DNA of 64,000 nt from Burhinus oedicnemus (Eukaryota; Chordata; Aves; Charadriiformes; Burhinidae). A model generated the notes under the pieces. It was not told the DNA's origin, ran no database searches, and worked only from the letters and a program-made list of their open reading frames with translations. Every line of letters begins with the position of its first letter. Within the stretch, counting starts at the first letter, position 1. This document shows, one piece after another, positions 39,201-51,228 of the stretch. The DNA is taken from positions 630,217 through 694,216 of the forward strand of contig VFFE01007486.1 in the NCBI GenBank assembly GCA_008921705.1, given 5' to 3'. The position numbers and the translations under genes are program-made.

Positions 39201-40849
39201 ACGCAATAAATATGGGAAGTAAGTCGTATGTTGAATACTATAATGATTTGGCTGTGTTATGAGGTTGCATGCATTAGACCTTATATCAGTTTAATATGTT
39301 CTGTAGTTTTATTGGTCAAGGATTTTTTCTTTAGGAAAAATAGCAGTCGCAGTATATTTTACAAGGTGGGTGAAGTAAAAAAATACGTTCTCTAATCAGC
39401 TTCAGACTGTTCCTACTACACTTTCAAAATAAATTTGTCTGCTATTTTGTATACTTTATGAGCTGATAAATAATTTTGTCAAATTCTGTTCTGCTCACAG
39501 AATAATTGTTTTGCATTTTTCACACGGTACTTTTTACTGACTTAAAGGAGGTAGCCCCGATACCTTTAATGGTTGCTGCCAGATGTTGTGAACCATCTGA
39601 AATAGAAATAAATACCAGCACATTTCAAGGTTTCTTTGAAAGAGGTTACTAACAGCAATACAGGGAAGTGTATAGAGGTTTGGCCACAGGGGGATGCAAA
39701 AGCAGTAAATTCATTCTGTGTTTGCACTCAGAAAGACAATGAATCAGGAATAAATTTTGAACCCTGGCAAAATTTTCAGATCTTTCAGGTCTTTCAATGG
39801 CTTCCATTCTGTACTTCACTTTCTGCTACTTCTAGTTTGCAGAAAGTAACAGCACCTTGTGACCTACGAGTCACTGAGGGAGAACAACATATACAGAGTA
39901 AAGGAAAAAATTACCCTTCAAAGCTACTGGAAAGGGTATCGCTGAGACACTTCAAAAGAAGGCCCAAAGGGTTAAGCTTTTCACTTCATTAAGTTTAAGC
40001 TGTTCCCTGCCTGAAACCTTGCAAATTTCTGATAAGAGTTGTAAAAACCAGGTGTTTGTTCTAAAACTACCCTACCATAGCAATGAATATTTCCCAGATA
40101 AAAATTAATGAAGGGAAAACTCATAAATGTGTCAGAAGAAGATAATTATTATTTCAGATATAAGCCAGATGCTCTCCATTGCAAATCAAGCAGGAGTAGG
40201 AGTCTCAGTTTACAAAAGACTTCTGCAATCATGAAAAGGAAGAGTCTTCACTGGTGGACTCTAGGTAGTATAAATCTCACCAAGAAAGATCCCAGTCAGT
40301 TCTAGGATGTTACGATGTGAAATGAAAGAACTTATTGGCATTGTATTCATATGAGTATGATAACATCTTGGCACATGGATTCTTGAGTGGCTCCCTAAAT
40401 TTGCTTCAGATCATGCTGTTGTTCCGTTCCTTGAACCAGATATATATTAGCTAGTTTAGAGCCCTTCAACAGCTTGTAATTCTAGTCATTCTGGAGAAAT
40501 TTTACTGCCATCATAAAAACCCAGAAAAGTTAAGTTTTATTCAGATAGTTTTGATCCAAGTGCAATGCGCATTTGATTATTTATGCATATTTGTATTTGC
40601 ATAGCCAGAATTCTTGAAAAGAAAAGATTACGCGGTGAATTGTAACCAGAGTGTTCAATTTATTTATTATTATGGCACTGGGGACCAGCTTGATGATGAA
40701 TCTCTTCACTGTCCCACTCAGTCCATCTACATGAGATTTTCAAGCCTAAAGTACCTATCAGTGCAAACACCAAAAGTGGTCATTTTGGGGATTCCCTTTG
40801 TGTCTTTTCCTTACTGTCCCCACGCCCATGTTTTTCTGAAGTTAAGATT
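33217..40849. other. Single-copy DNA, no gene recognised
   Basis: AT-rich DNA with only short open frames (34946-35275 minus and 39636-39992 plus are the longest) that match no family I recognise. It contains a pyrimidine-rich run at 38623-38671. Confidence 0.5.
38623..38671. repeat. Pyrimidine-rich (TTC)-like tract ending in T run
   Basis: TTC repeats grade into a pure T run just before AATAGCGAGC. It is simple sequence with no adjacent element recognised. Confidence 0.8.
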
Positions 40850-41190
40850 TTGTTCCGGTCTTCCATTTTCACAGATAGCGTTACCTGTGTCTTGCAGCAC
40901 CATGCAAAGCCCCAGGTCTGCCCCAGTGATACTGCATGGTCATCCTGTTGGGCTGGAGCAGCATGCAGGGGCCTCTCACTCCAGCTCACTGGACTGGGCT
41001 CTTCTTTGCAAGTTTGCACCAGGAGTCCCTTGGTGGCCTCACAGAAGGCGTCTGTAGTCCTTGGGCATGTTTGAACTTGTCCGTGTCCTGTCCCCCGTCC
41101 CCCTTTGGCACCTGTCTGCCCTTCTGAAGTTCCCACACCTCAGACATGTCATGGCTTGTTCTGCAGCCTGGTAAAGTGGGCAGCCCCAAC
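40850..41190. other. GC-richer block of unknown origin
   Basis: Much richer in G and C than its flanks. A frame at 40614-41057 (147 codons, plus) runs into it, and a shadow frame of 118 codons exists on the minus strand, but neither resembles a known protein. A splice-acceptor-like TGTGTCTTGCAG ends near 40898. It may be part of an old inserted element together with the block at 41515-42016; this is not established. Confidence 0.3.
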
Positions 41191-41289
41191 CGGTCTTTTA
41201 CTTTTGTTTAATTACTTTCTATTCATATTTAAACTTTAGCTATTCATTCCATTAGCTCTTATTAAGACTGGTTTAGCCATTTTGTACCT

Positions 41290-41505
41290 ATGTTTTTATG
41301 GCTATATGTATTTAATTTCTATGGTTTTATAAATGTCTGTATATATATAAAACCCATGTATTTGTACATATATAGATGTGTATATATATGTAAACAGTGC
41401 CTCTATCTATAATTAAATACAATATGTATTTATACATATTTGTACACGCCTTAAGTATACTTTATATATTGTAAGTATTGTGTATAGATGTATGTATTTT
41501 TAGAT
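41290..41505. repeat. AT-rich low-complexity region
   Basis: Imperfect TATATA, TGTATA and TACATA runs, separating two GC-richer blocks. Confidence 0.75.
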
Positions 41506-41514
41506 CTGAGCACT

Positions 41515-42016
41515 TCCTGGTCCAAAGGAACCAGACAGTCACAGGGCTGCCTGAGAACATGTGGCTATGACGGTGTCAAGGAACGGTCATCAGCCAATCA
41601 CAGAGTCGTACGATGTTTAACAAAGTGACAGCTGCCTGCCATAACATAGTGGCACCTTGACCTAAAGTGATGGTGGAGACACAATGGCAGTGCCCTGTGT
41701 ATACAGGGGAAGGGCCTTCCGGGTCTGACGTACTTCCCGCTAGACTGGTGGCGGTGTCTGGTCCTGCCAGCCAACCACAACAGACCACGTGACTGGAAGA
41801 GCGGAGTGGCTTCCAGGGCAAATGGCCTCTGAGGCTGCTGGAAGAGGGACAGGACTTCTGCTGGGAGCTGGGGACAGGGCACCTGCCACTCCTTATCTCC
41901 TATACTTATGGTACCTGCACTAGTCACACCCTTGTTTCCAACTAGCCCTGGCCTCAGCCTGCTCGCTGAACAGGCAGAGCAGACCTGGGTCCTTACCACA
42001 TTCACTGGTGGTAAGT
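41515..42016 (+). promoter_or_regulatory. CpG-richer block, candidate promoter/first exon or LTR
   Basis: A roughly 500-bp block with raised GC and CpG in AT-rich surroundings. It holds CCAAT (41594-41598), an ETS-type core CTTCCG (41716-41721, CGGAAG on the minus strand), a CRE-like TGACGTA (41726-41732) and an E-box CACGTG (41786-41791), all within 200 bp. It ends with GTG followed by GTAAGT (42011-42016), a strong splice-donor match on the plus strand. Together these could make a promoter with a first exon. A small frame (41822-41923) is the only plus-strand ORF of note there. A solitary LTR of an unrecognised family would look much the same, because LTRs are promoters too. Confidence 0.3.
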
Positions 42017-43804
42017 GATGTCTCTTTTGACTCTAAATGAAATTATAGTGGTTCTCATCTGCCTCCTGGCGCTGCTCACATTGTCAATGTTACCTTCTGC
42101 CTCCTAAAGAAATGTGGTCTACCTAGACTTCACATGAAACTGGCAAAGAAAATAGCATTTAGACTGACAGAGTTGATGTTCTTTCTGCCCTGGAGATGTG
42201 AATTTCAACCTCGTGGAGTTCCTGCCACTTTCTCTATGAACATTATAGTCAGTTAAGCATGGTGAAAAGGCATGTCAAGCAATTGAAACATAGCAGGAGT
42301 GGTATAACTACAGTTTCTTGGACTTTTGAAAGGCTGCCAGGAAGATTTTCTCTTTCCAGAGTATATTAGCTCAAAATAACACTTTTAAATTGTTCATGAT
42401 AGGATTTATTCTCTATTCATTATACTTGCAATTCTTCCATTGACACTAATGGGAATTTGCATAGGTATGAGGGAATAAAATAAGGTCTTGTATTCTCCTC
42501 TCCTTTTCTGTTCAGTACAATGTTTCCACTGTAAGGAAGAAAGATACTAGATTTCATTTTTAAGAAGAAATATTTATTTTCAGGAGGAACCAATATGTTT
42601 CACTTACAATCTCCATTCTTAGTATTGCTTAGCACTGTACTGTATGTATAAGAAAGACAGAAGAGCTTCTTGAATAAGTTTGGTCTTAATTATTTTTTAG
42701 ATATAAACTCACTGATGCTATGATGCTATGATGAACTAAGTTTATCCATGACCACATTTGACAAGAAATCATCACATTTAGTTCCCAGTGGAAAGCAATA
42801 TTCTACAGCTTTTGAAGGACATAGCTTGAATAGAACCAAAACATTCAGGCCATTGTTTAAAAAGCCACAAAATAAAGCTTGCACATGAATTTACCATTTT
42901 AAATAATAACTTTTATTTTTAGAGATATTTTTTCCACACTTGTCTTTGGTTTACAGGTAATTAAAACTTTATCTTTCTGTCTGTCCTCCCCTTGTTTTGT
43001 TGAGAACAACTACTTTATCAACACAATTTTACTTTGTCATTGTGTGCAGCATTAAGTACTTCCAGAGAGTTGTCAATAGCCATTATACGTCTCATTGTCA
43101 CAGCCATTAATCAATAGTTTTTTCTGTGCACTTCCATCCTTGCTACACAATCCTATGAAAGGCTTATATTAAATTCTTTAAAGATTTATGACATATCTTC
43201 TAGATGAAGGTAGCCCAGGTTCTGACTCAGGTTTTATCCAAACTCAGTAAGCAAAAGAGAACTGAAGGACTACACTACTTACCAAGTTAATCAATGCGTT
43301 TCTTGATGCTGGATTAGTTTACTTTTATTTAACCTGATTTACAACCTGGCCACAAGCTGTCAGTGCACAGTGGACTCAAGACTCAAGGATGTCAGACCTC
43401 CTACTCACGTACTACCTTGCTGATTGGTAAATGAGCAGTAAGTCCAACATGCCAGATCTATGTAAGTCCTCTGTACAAGTCCATCAAGTGTGATGAGCCA
43501 GACTTGCGCCTTGTCAGCAAAATAATCAGCACTTTCCCACCTTTTAAGAAGCAGCCAGGCCTGACTTCCTGTAGGCTACAATGCATTTGAGAATATTTTC
43601 ACTAAGAAATGAATGTGCCTTGGGGCAACAGGATTAATTTTCCTTTCCTTTGATTTATTGTCTTTTTCCCCTCTTTATTGTAAGGGTTGTTTTAATTTGT
43701 ATTTAAACTTCTCTTTAACATTATTTTAAATATCCCACATGAAAGTAATCTTTCACACCGACCTCACAGCCAGAATGATTAGCTGAATTTTCTTCACATA
43801 CTGG
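42017..43804. other. Single-copy DNA, no gene recognised
   Basis: AT-rich DNA without recognisable exons or elements. Confidence 0.5.
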
Positions 43805-44008
43805 TGCATTGGGTGTAGCTAGCAAGGAGCTGGTAGCAGGGGGGGCTGCAGGGGTGGCCTCTGTGAGAAGAGGCCAGGGGCTGTCCTGTGTCTGACTCCA
43901 GCGGACCCACTGCAGTACTCACAGCTCAGCCCGTCAGCCAAGCTGGTGGCACCTCTGGGAAAACGTGCCAGTATTTTAAAGCAGTATTGAAAAAAAGTGG
44001 GGAAAAGA
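43805..44008 (+). mobile_element. Old LTR fragment, same family as 63687-64000
   Basis: About 200 bp that align by eye with the first part of the LTR at the right edge of the window. Shared order: GGTAG plus a G-rich run, a CTRCAGGGGT-like block, a CTCTGTGAGAAG-like block, TCTGAC, a GACCCA or AACCCA block, CAGCC or GAGCC followed by GTCAG or ATCAG, a GGTGGCACCTCTG / GGTAGCGCCTCTG block, then TATTNAA followed by GGGGAAAAG. The similarity stops after about 44008, so the rest of the LTR is missing. Many substitutions mark it as old. Frames at 43819-44070 are incidental. Confidence 0.65.
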
Positions 44009-47000
44009 GGAGCCCCAATATTGTAGACATATTGCACCAGCACTGTTGTGCAAAAAATGTAACAGCCTAAAAAATGTTGTTGCTAGTCTGGAATTTAGAT
44101 TCACTGTTAAAGGCAGAAACTGCACCAAAATTTACCATACTGATGATGGGAGCTTAAGAGAGATTTTGCTGATTCATCTTCTACAGCAGAAAGGAAAATG
44201 GGTACATTAAAACTCCCAGAAGCTATGTGAAAGCTACATTAACTAATCCTGAATAAAGCTGTAGTTGGCATAATGTATTAGTTGGGCAATATTATCAACT
44301 TGGTTTTACTGTCTTTTTATTCATCTGCTCTCAAATGGACTGACACAAACTATTGCTGCTTTCTATTTTTCTGAAGGTCTGTCGCTAATTTTTTTTCCCT
44401 CTTTCTTGGATGAGTATAGTAATAAAAAATGCCTTTCCTTGTAGTGGTCAATTGATAGGTGTAGAAAATGAGAACAGAAAAGGACCATTTTGAAAAATGC
44501 CACAAATAATTCACAAGGACGATATTTTAAGATGCTCACAGAATTTCCTGCCAAATGATTGTATGAGACATTAATAGCCTTGCTTTGTTTTATGACCTCT
44601 TCATACATGTTTAAGAACAAATAAAGGATTGTAGCCTTCCCCATTCTGTTAATATTTTACCTTTTTTTTGGCCTGATTAACTGCCCTTAGCAAACTTCTT
44701 TGTAGAGAAAAGAATGATATCGCAATGTAAACAATTTGTTTGTCAGTAGGTTTTGGTGACTTGATTGATCTATAAGTTAATTTAAACATTTTACATGAAA
44801 GCCCATCCTTTTCTCTCAGCTGAAAGAAACAATCATAAATACATACCCAGAAAATAATCAAAAGGGATTACCGTGGATAGTTACTGCTGCTTTGCCACAG
44901 AGAGTCGTACCACATATTGAAGTATTACAGAAAATTAGTACATGAAATAAGGCTAACAGACCTGGATTTCTTGGAGGATGGCAGACATGCTCAGAATGTC
45001 AGCAGTGAACAGAGACTGACAGGTGTATGAACATTGTCATTTAATACACTGTCGGATTGTTTACTGTCACATAAAGTCAGGCTTACTAAGGCTAAAAGTC
45101 AACGATAGAGAACTAGAAGGTGATCTGATACAAGAGGGTAAGACAATTTTAAAAAAAATTCATTATTTTTCTGCACTGTGAGGGCTTGGCTGTAATATAG
45201 TGAACTCAGATTTATGCTAGAATTAGAGTTTAATGGTAGTCTGTATCAAGCTACTATCTTAGCATCTACCATAAAAGACTGTCAGGTATGAGAGGTGTGA
45301 GAGGCTTGTCCATATCTGATGAAGTATCTCCAGGCTATTCCTTTCCAAAACAGACTGAGCCCTAACACCAACTCCTTACATATAGCCGCTCAGACTTCGG
45401 TTTCACATGAATTGTTGGGGTCACAGAACCAAGCCTTACTGACAACATCAAAAGTCTGTTTTCAAATTTGCTATTAAAAATAAATTTCTGAGTTTAATAA
45501 GACTAATTAAAATGGATAAAGAATTACGCATGTAGTTAGTTCTTATCTCAGTGATTTGGTTACTCTATTGAATTAGATCATATTAGCAACTAATTTGTGT
45601 TCTGAAAACGAGCCTGCATGACACTGGTATATACCTGCACTGCTCAAGGATCAGGCATGACAGAAAATTTCTACCCAGTGTTTACTGCCTTCCCATTCAC
45701 CATCCTGATGAGAAAAGAGTGGAGCTGTGTTTCTTCCCTTCTTCTGCTTTACACAAATAAAGCTGGACTCTGTCCTGAAAACTGCCTCTCTTCTCTCCTT
45801 CAGAGCTGGAGTTACTCCCTGAGAAGCAGACAAGAGGAAGCAGTGAGAGACCAATTCCCTCTGCAGGTTTAAATACAGGCTATGATACTATAGCCTTTTA
45901 TGTGGTGTCTCAGTTTTCTTCAGTGAGGAAGCCATGGAACACAAACTTAAACTGAACATACCTTTCAGAATGCATTAGTTGAATATGAACACAAATTTTA
46001 AGCCCTTGGTCTTTATTGTAGGATTTTTTTTCCCCTGCACTAGTGCCATTCCTAAAACTAATTTGGGAGAAAATTTTCTTTTTAGGAAAACCAGCTGTGC
46101 AGAGTTATGGCAAGGTAAATGAAAAATAGGTGTCATATCACAATTTACTAACAAGGACAAATTGAAAGCAAAATACCTTACTCTACTAATTAATTGTGCA
46201 TCAAGGCTTCCTTTGAGTTTATATTCTCATTTTATATGAGCATCAAAGGAATATGGAATATTACACAGCAATGACTGAACTGCATGCAGGGAACCAAACT
46301 GAGTGCTATATATATTTTGCAGAAATGGTATGAAATTAGCAACTGATAATTTGTTTATTTATTAGCATCTAAACTATCTGGAATTTACATAACACACAAA
46401 AATTGCAGTGGTCCTAAGAGATGGATTTTATATCCTTATTACTGTTCAGTTTTAAATGTCATAAGGTAAGTATGAAAGCAGAAAAACAAAATAAAATTAT
46501 GAAGAAAATGTCAACAAATACAATTGGATAGTTTGTTGGCACAGTGAGGGAAAAGAATTGCTGAAGTTGCAATGAGGGGACTGAAACTCAGAAGAAGGTC
46601 TGCCAGTCCTGCTACATGGGATGCTATGACTGATTTCAGTGGAATGATTCTTGGCTTTAATTTTCTTTTTATTTTATAAGACCAAATATTTCTTCTCCTT
46701 TTAACTGGACATCTTGTTTTGCATGTGGAAAGTTAGACCATTTAGGAAAGTAAATGATTTTGTTTCCTATATTTCTGACTTATTGGTATGCTCATTCTGA
46801 GAAAGCTCTTGTGAACAGATCAAGTGAAAAAAACAGATGAACTAGTGGATATTTATTGAGTTTTATGAAATGTCTTATTGTAAAGCTCAAACTAGAAACA
46901 CAAGGATAATAATTATCCAGAAAAAGTTCACAGGACCTACCATTGAACATACTGGTCCAAGAGAATAAAACTACGTCTTCCTTAAGAATATGTATTGTGA

Positions 47001-47724
47001 ACTCATGGGGCTACATTCCACACTTCCTCGAAGTTTCTGGATTCAAATTCCACTGAAATTCACTCATGTTTTTTTTATAGCTAAAATGTTTATTTGAGGT
47101 GCATTCTGTCTGGACAAAGTATGATTTATCAGGACAAAATTCAGTATTTGTGATACCTCCTTTAAAATGTGAGTCTGACGGCATGTCTTGCATGACCTTT
47201 CTTCAGTGTTTCTTCTAGAGCATAAAACAGTAAGACTCTTCATTAAAAGAAACCTTGCATCTTGCTAAGCAGAGAGCTGATATACATATGTATAAAACAC
47301 GGTTTATCTAATGATGCCAGTGTGGTCTTTGCCACCCTCCTAAGTGTCCAAAACATTCTGATCTTAATGAATTTCCTTCATAGCATGTAAATAGGATTCC
47401 TTTTCTCCAGAAAAAAATTACATTATGTTTCTAAGGAAACAACATTCTTGCATGTGCGTTACTTAATGTGGTTGCCTGTGGTATTTTAATTAACGTACTT
47501 CTATTTTACCAACCAATTCATAGACCTAAGATCTTCATAGAGGACAAACCAGTTTCTGTTAACAGTGTGTGTGTATTTTATTTCTCTCTCTTTACAATGC
47601 ATATTTCACAACAAAAATCTAATAATTTTGGAAGTACATGAGACTGGATGAAAACGATGGCATTTTGTCATTATTTTTATTACAAGAGATTTGAGGCTGC
47701 TATGGAACTGCTTACCTATCCAGC
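44009..47724. other. Single-copy DNA, no gene recognised
   Basis: AT-rich DNA with short open frames only (for example 45618-45872 plus, 84 codons). No element recognised. Confidence 0.5.
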
Positions 47725-48281
47725 TGCTGAGGGTTGATTCCAGCCAGCAGCTAAGCACCCACACAGCCACTTGCCCACTCCTCTCCCTAGTGTGATGGGG
47801 AAGAGAGTAGGAAGAGCAAAAGAGAAAAAAAGCCACATGGGTTGAGATAAAGACAGTTTCATAAGTGAAGGAAAGAGGTAAAAACCACACAACTGATGCA
47901 AATATAATCACTCACCACCCTCCCACAAGCAGACCGATGCCCATGCCCAGCTGATGGCTACTTTGGACATGCCACATCCCCCACACCCCCCAGCCAAGTT
48001 TTTATTGCTGAGCATAATGTCATATGCAACTGAATATCCCTTTGGCCAGTTTGGGTAAGCTGTCCCAGCTGTGTCCCCTCCCAGATTCTTGCCTACCCTC
48101 AGCCTGCTCACTGCAGGGATGGGGGCAGAGTGGGAAAAGTAAAAGCCTTGACAGTGCAAGCACTGTTCATCCACATCTAAAACATTGGTGTGTTATCAAC
48201 ACTGTTATAGTAACAAATCCAAAACATAGCGCTATATAGGTTGCTACGAAAGTTAATTCCATCCCAGCCAGACCTAGTACA
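47725..48281 (-). mobile_element. Solo LTR, ERVL-type, minus strand
   Basis: A complete LTR of 557 bp read on the minus strand, from TGTACTAGGTCTGGCTGG to an end CCCTCAGCA. It belongs to the same family as the LTR at 51229-51834. Both share TGGCTGGGAT near the start, TGTTGATAACAC or ATTGATAACAC, GGGACACAGCTGGGACAGCT, AAAGGGATAT, GCTCAGCAATAAAA (TATA-like, about 47999-48013 here), an AAACTG..CTTTATCT block and a CT-rich 3' part. The flanking 5-mers are CCAGC on the left (47720-47724) and CCAAC on the right (48282-48286), a probable 5-bp target duplication with one mutation. No internal retroviral sequence is attached, so this is the product of LTR-LTR recombination. Frames inside are incidental. 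Confidence 0.85.
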
Positions 48282-50236
48282 CCAACTTAAATAGCAGTTT
48301 TCTCCATTATATTTAATGGTGGTGCCATAGCTAATGAAACTGATAAAACAGCTGTTTCTTGTCCTGGGTTTTCCAACAATAAAAATAAGAATAAAAAATC
48401 AGTCCCTAGATATTCTGATTTCTTTTCCGTCTTTGACTGACCAATATAAATGTTGGAACATGATTCTGTGTACAAGGCCTAGACCCCACATGAATGACCC
48501 AGCTGCTTGAGCTAGAGATTCATTCTTTATCACAGATGGTCTGCTACTGTTCCTCATTACCACTGTATGATTTTCATTATACGTTGGTCCAGCTGCAGCT
48601 GGACAGGGAATTGTCTTCTCTCCTCTCTTCTCCTTCCTTTCATTATAAAACATTTAGTGTCTCATGAATAGGAAACTTTCATGGAAGCTTTTGGTATTAC
48701 CAACATCCTCTCTAAGTATGAATTATGTGAATGTAGATAGGTATGTTTGAAGGACTGAACTGAGTGTTGCCACATCAACATCACAGTAATTGAACTTCCC
48801 TGCTACTTCTCTCCTCAGACATGTTCTGTTTTGGGTGAGCTCTTTGGCGTTACAGGAGAAATTCAGCCACTTCACAACAGGTGAAAGCTCCAGAAGCATC
48901 TCTAAGACAGAATCCTATAGTGTCCTGCCCTAGGACACAGGCCACAAAGTGTCCCTGTGAAAGAGCAAAATCATAAAAGGAAAAAGGAATACGGTCTTCC
49001 TTTAGCCTAAAAGAGTTGATGTCAATAGGGCTAAAAAAAGTTTTTAAAAAATGGCAGCAACTATCTTTTCTACTCTGACTGGAGACAAGGAACAAGGACT
49101 ACTTCTCCTCTGAGTGGGAATTGTTTAGGTCTAGCCCTGACTTGGGTCAGGGTCACCCTGGAAATGGATTTATGTTCTCTTGTGTCTGCTTATTAACACC
49201 TACTCTAAGTTGTCATCGATAAAGTATTGCAGCCTTTGGAGGCAAAGACCCAAAGCAGTTCGCCAGGGTTAGTGACCCCTACAACAGAAAGAAAATTAGA
49301 ATGTAACACTGTAAAGACTAGTTCGGATGAAAATGATCCTGTGTAGACAAGTCAGATCAGGGAAAGGATAATCTTATCTTTTTCTTTTTCTTTTTTTTTA
49401 ATCATTGCAGCTTGTAAACTAGAGTACACACACAACTTATTCACAAGAAGACACTGGATTAACTTGATACCTACGCTAACTACAACAGGTCATGTAAATT
49501 TGACAACCCATTATGGCTTGTTTTTAATCAGTCAGACTGTAGGAAAGAAGTTTTATTAATTAGCAATTTACACAAAAATAAAAAATTAATACACTAGAAC
49601 CTAGAAGAAAGGAGTCTATCTGAAACCACTGTATTTCTTAAAAATTCTGGAAAATATTTTTTAAAAGAGTTTCAGGTTGAGCAAAAATTTTTATCTAACA
49701 TGAAATACAATGTTTATTTAAACATAATTTTCATTTTCAAACATAAAAATACTGTGAATAACATCTACAATTAACAGGAATCATAATGCAATTTCCACAA
49801 GAAATATGTACTTTGAATAAAAACAGCAAGTTAAAAAAGGTAGCTTGAAAATGTCAATGACATTTTTGATTTTTAATTCCTTAGAAATGCTATACCTTGC
49901 TGAAATAATTTTTAAAAAGTGACATGACTTTTTAAAATCTTGCTGTAAGCCTTGGTTTATTTGTTTTGGGGTTTTTTTTTAGCAAAGAAAGGATGTTTTA
50001 GCTGGATGTTTTCCTGAGCTGTAATGTTACTTGTAGTTTATTTCTTATCAGTTTAGCAAAAAAGTTTATTTTATATTCTCTACAGATGAAATGACATGTC
50101 CTATCTAGGCATTGCAATCTGACTCATGAATGTCATCTAAGAGATTGGTTTTGGTATTTCAAATTAGCAGTAGGGAGAAAAGGAGGCTTACAGATCTATT
50201 GGTTTGAAAATGATTGTCTTTATCAAGGAGCGTTCA
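48282..50236. other. Single-copy DNA, no gene recognised
   Basis: AT-rich DNA with no recognisable element. A back-to-back GGGTCAGGGTCA occurs at 49144-49155 but is too short to interpret alone. Confidence 0.5.
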
Positions 50237-51228
50237 CAGAATCATAGAAATACTGGCTAGAAAGGATATTGGTAGGTCATCTAGTCTAACCTTTCATTCT
50301 AAGCTGGGCTGAAATCAACACCAGATTAGGTCATCCGTGGCTATGTCTAGCTTAGTTTTGAAAACTTTTACTATCCATCTATGTAACCTGATCCTGTGCT
50401 CTACTGCTCATCTACAGAAGAATCTTTTCCTCTTGTCCTCTTTCAGTCCCCCATGCCACAGTATTTCCTTGTTCCTCACCTGATGTACTATCTGCCATAA
50501 AGGACCATTCATCACAAAATGATTCCTTACTCATACCCTTTCCTACACCTGTTGCAGTGTTCCTGTCCCTTCTGATGATGCATCAACTTCTTTGTATGCA
50601 ATGTATTTTCACCAAGAAGGGTCAAGTTCTACTGCATATTTCACTGAACTCATTCTAATAAGTCCATTACTTTCTTGTACTGGGGAGTCCAGAAGTGGAT
50701 CCATTACTCCAGGTGTGTCCTCACCAGTGCTGAGCAGAGAGGAAGGATCACCTCCCCTGACCTGCTGGCAGTGCTCTTCCTAGTGCAGCCCAGGGTGCTG
50801 TTCGCATTCTTTGCCACGAGGGTGCACTGCTGGCTCATGGTCAGCTTGCTGTCCACCAAGACCCCCAAGGTCCCTGCAGATCTGCTTGCCAGCAGGTCTG
50901 TCCCCTGCATATTCTGATGCCTGGAGTTATGCCCCTCCAGATACTGCATTTAGCATTTCCCTTTGTTGGCTCCTCAGTCACCTAAGTCAGGAAGTTTTTG
51001 ACGATGCACTCTATAAATCTCCTAGATGGCTTGTGTCCTGCTGTGTTGTCCTTCCAAAAGTTATCAGGGTGGTTCAAGTCCCCCATGTGAGCCTAGGCCT
51101 GTAAATGTGAGATTTCTTCTAGTTGTTGAAGAAGGCCTCATCAACCTGTTCTTCCTGATCAGGATGTTTATAGGAGATACCCAGTAGAACACCCACAGGC
51201 TCTCAACTGGCTTCTGACTTTTTCCAAG
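50237..51228 (-). mobile_element. CR1 LINE, 3' part with internal deletion (continues at 51840)
   Basis: Read on the minus strand, the element ends at its CR1 tail (TTTCTATGATTCTGTGA, 50237 side). The stretch 50704-50949 encodes the ORF2 C-terminal region (GTLGVLVDSKLTMSQQC). From about 50955 upward the sequence is instead the ORF2 endonuclease: the peptide MGDLNHPDNFW (about 51056-51088) is the GDFN-type endonuclease motif with Phe replaced by Leu. The whole reverse transcriptase that should lie between is absent. Either an internal deletion joined the two parts or two copies abut. Because CR1 fragments normally keep their own 3' end, deletion is the better reading. An LTR interrupts the element at 51229. 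Confidence 0.85.
51224..51228. repeat. Target-site duplication CCAAG, left copy
   Basis: CCAAG here is repeated exactly at 51835-51839, flanking the LTR. A 5-bp duplication is usual for ERVL-type integration. Confidence 0.85.

Noticed and set aside
39636..39992. 118-codon open frame on the plus strand
   Set aside because: Composition looks like translated non-coding DNA, with no motif recognised.
40614..41057. 147-codon open frame on the plus strand, the longest outside CR1
   Set aside because: It begins in AT-rich DNA and runs into a GC-rich block where stops are rarer. It overlaps a long minus-strand shadow frame and has no known domain.
41598..42005. 135-codon minus-strand frame in the CpG-richer block
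   Set aside because: Rich in Arg, Pro, Ser and Cys as expected from GC-rich non-coding DNA; no domain recognised.
49138..49155. GGGTCAGGGTCA direct repeat resembling a nuclear-receptor site
   Set aside because: A 12-bp motif is expected by chance at this scale and nothing nearby supports it.
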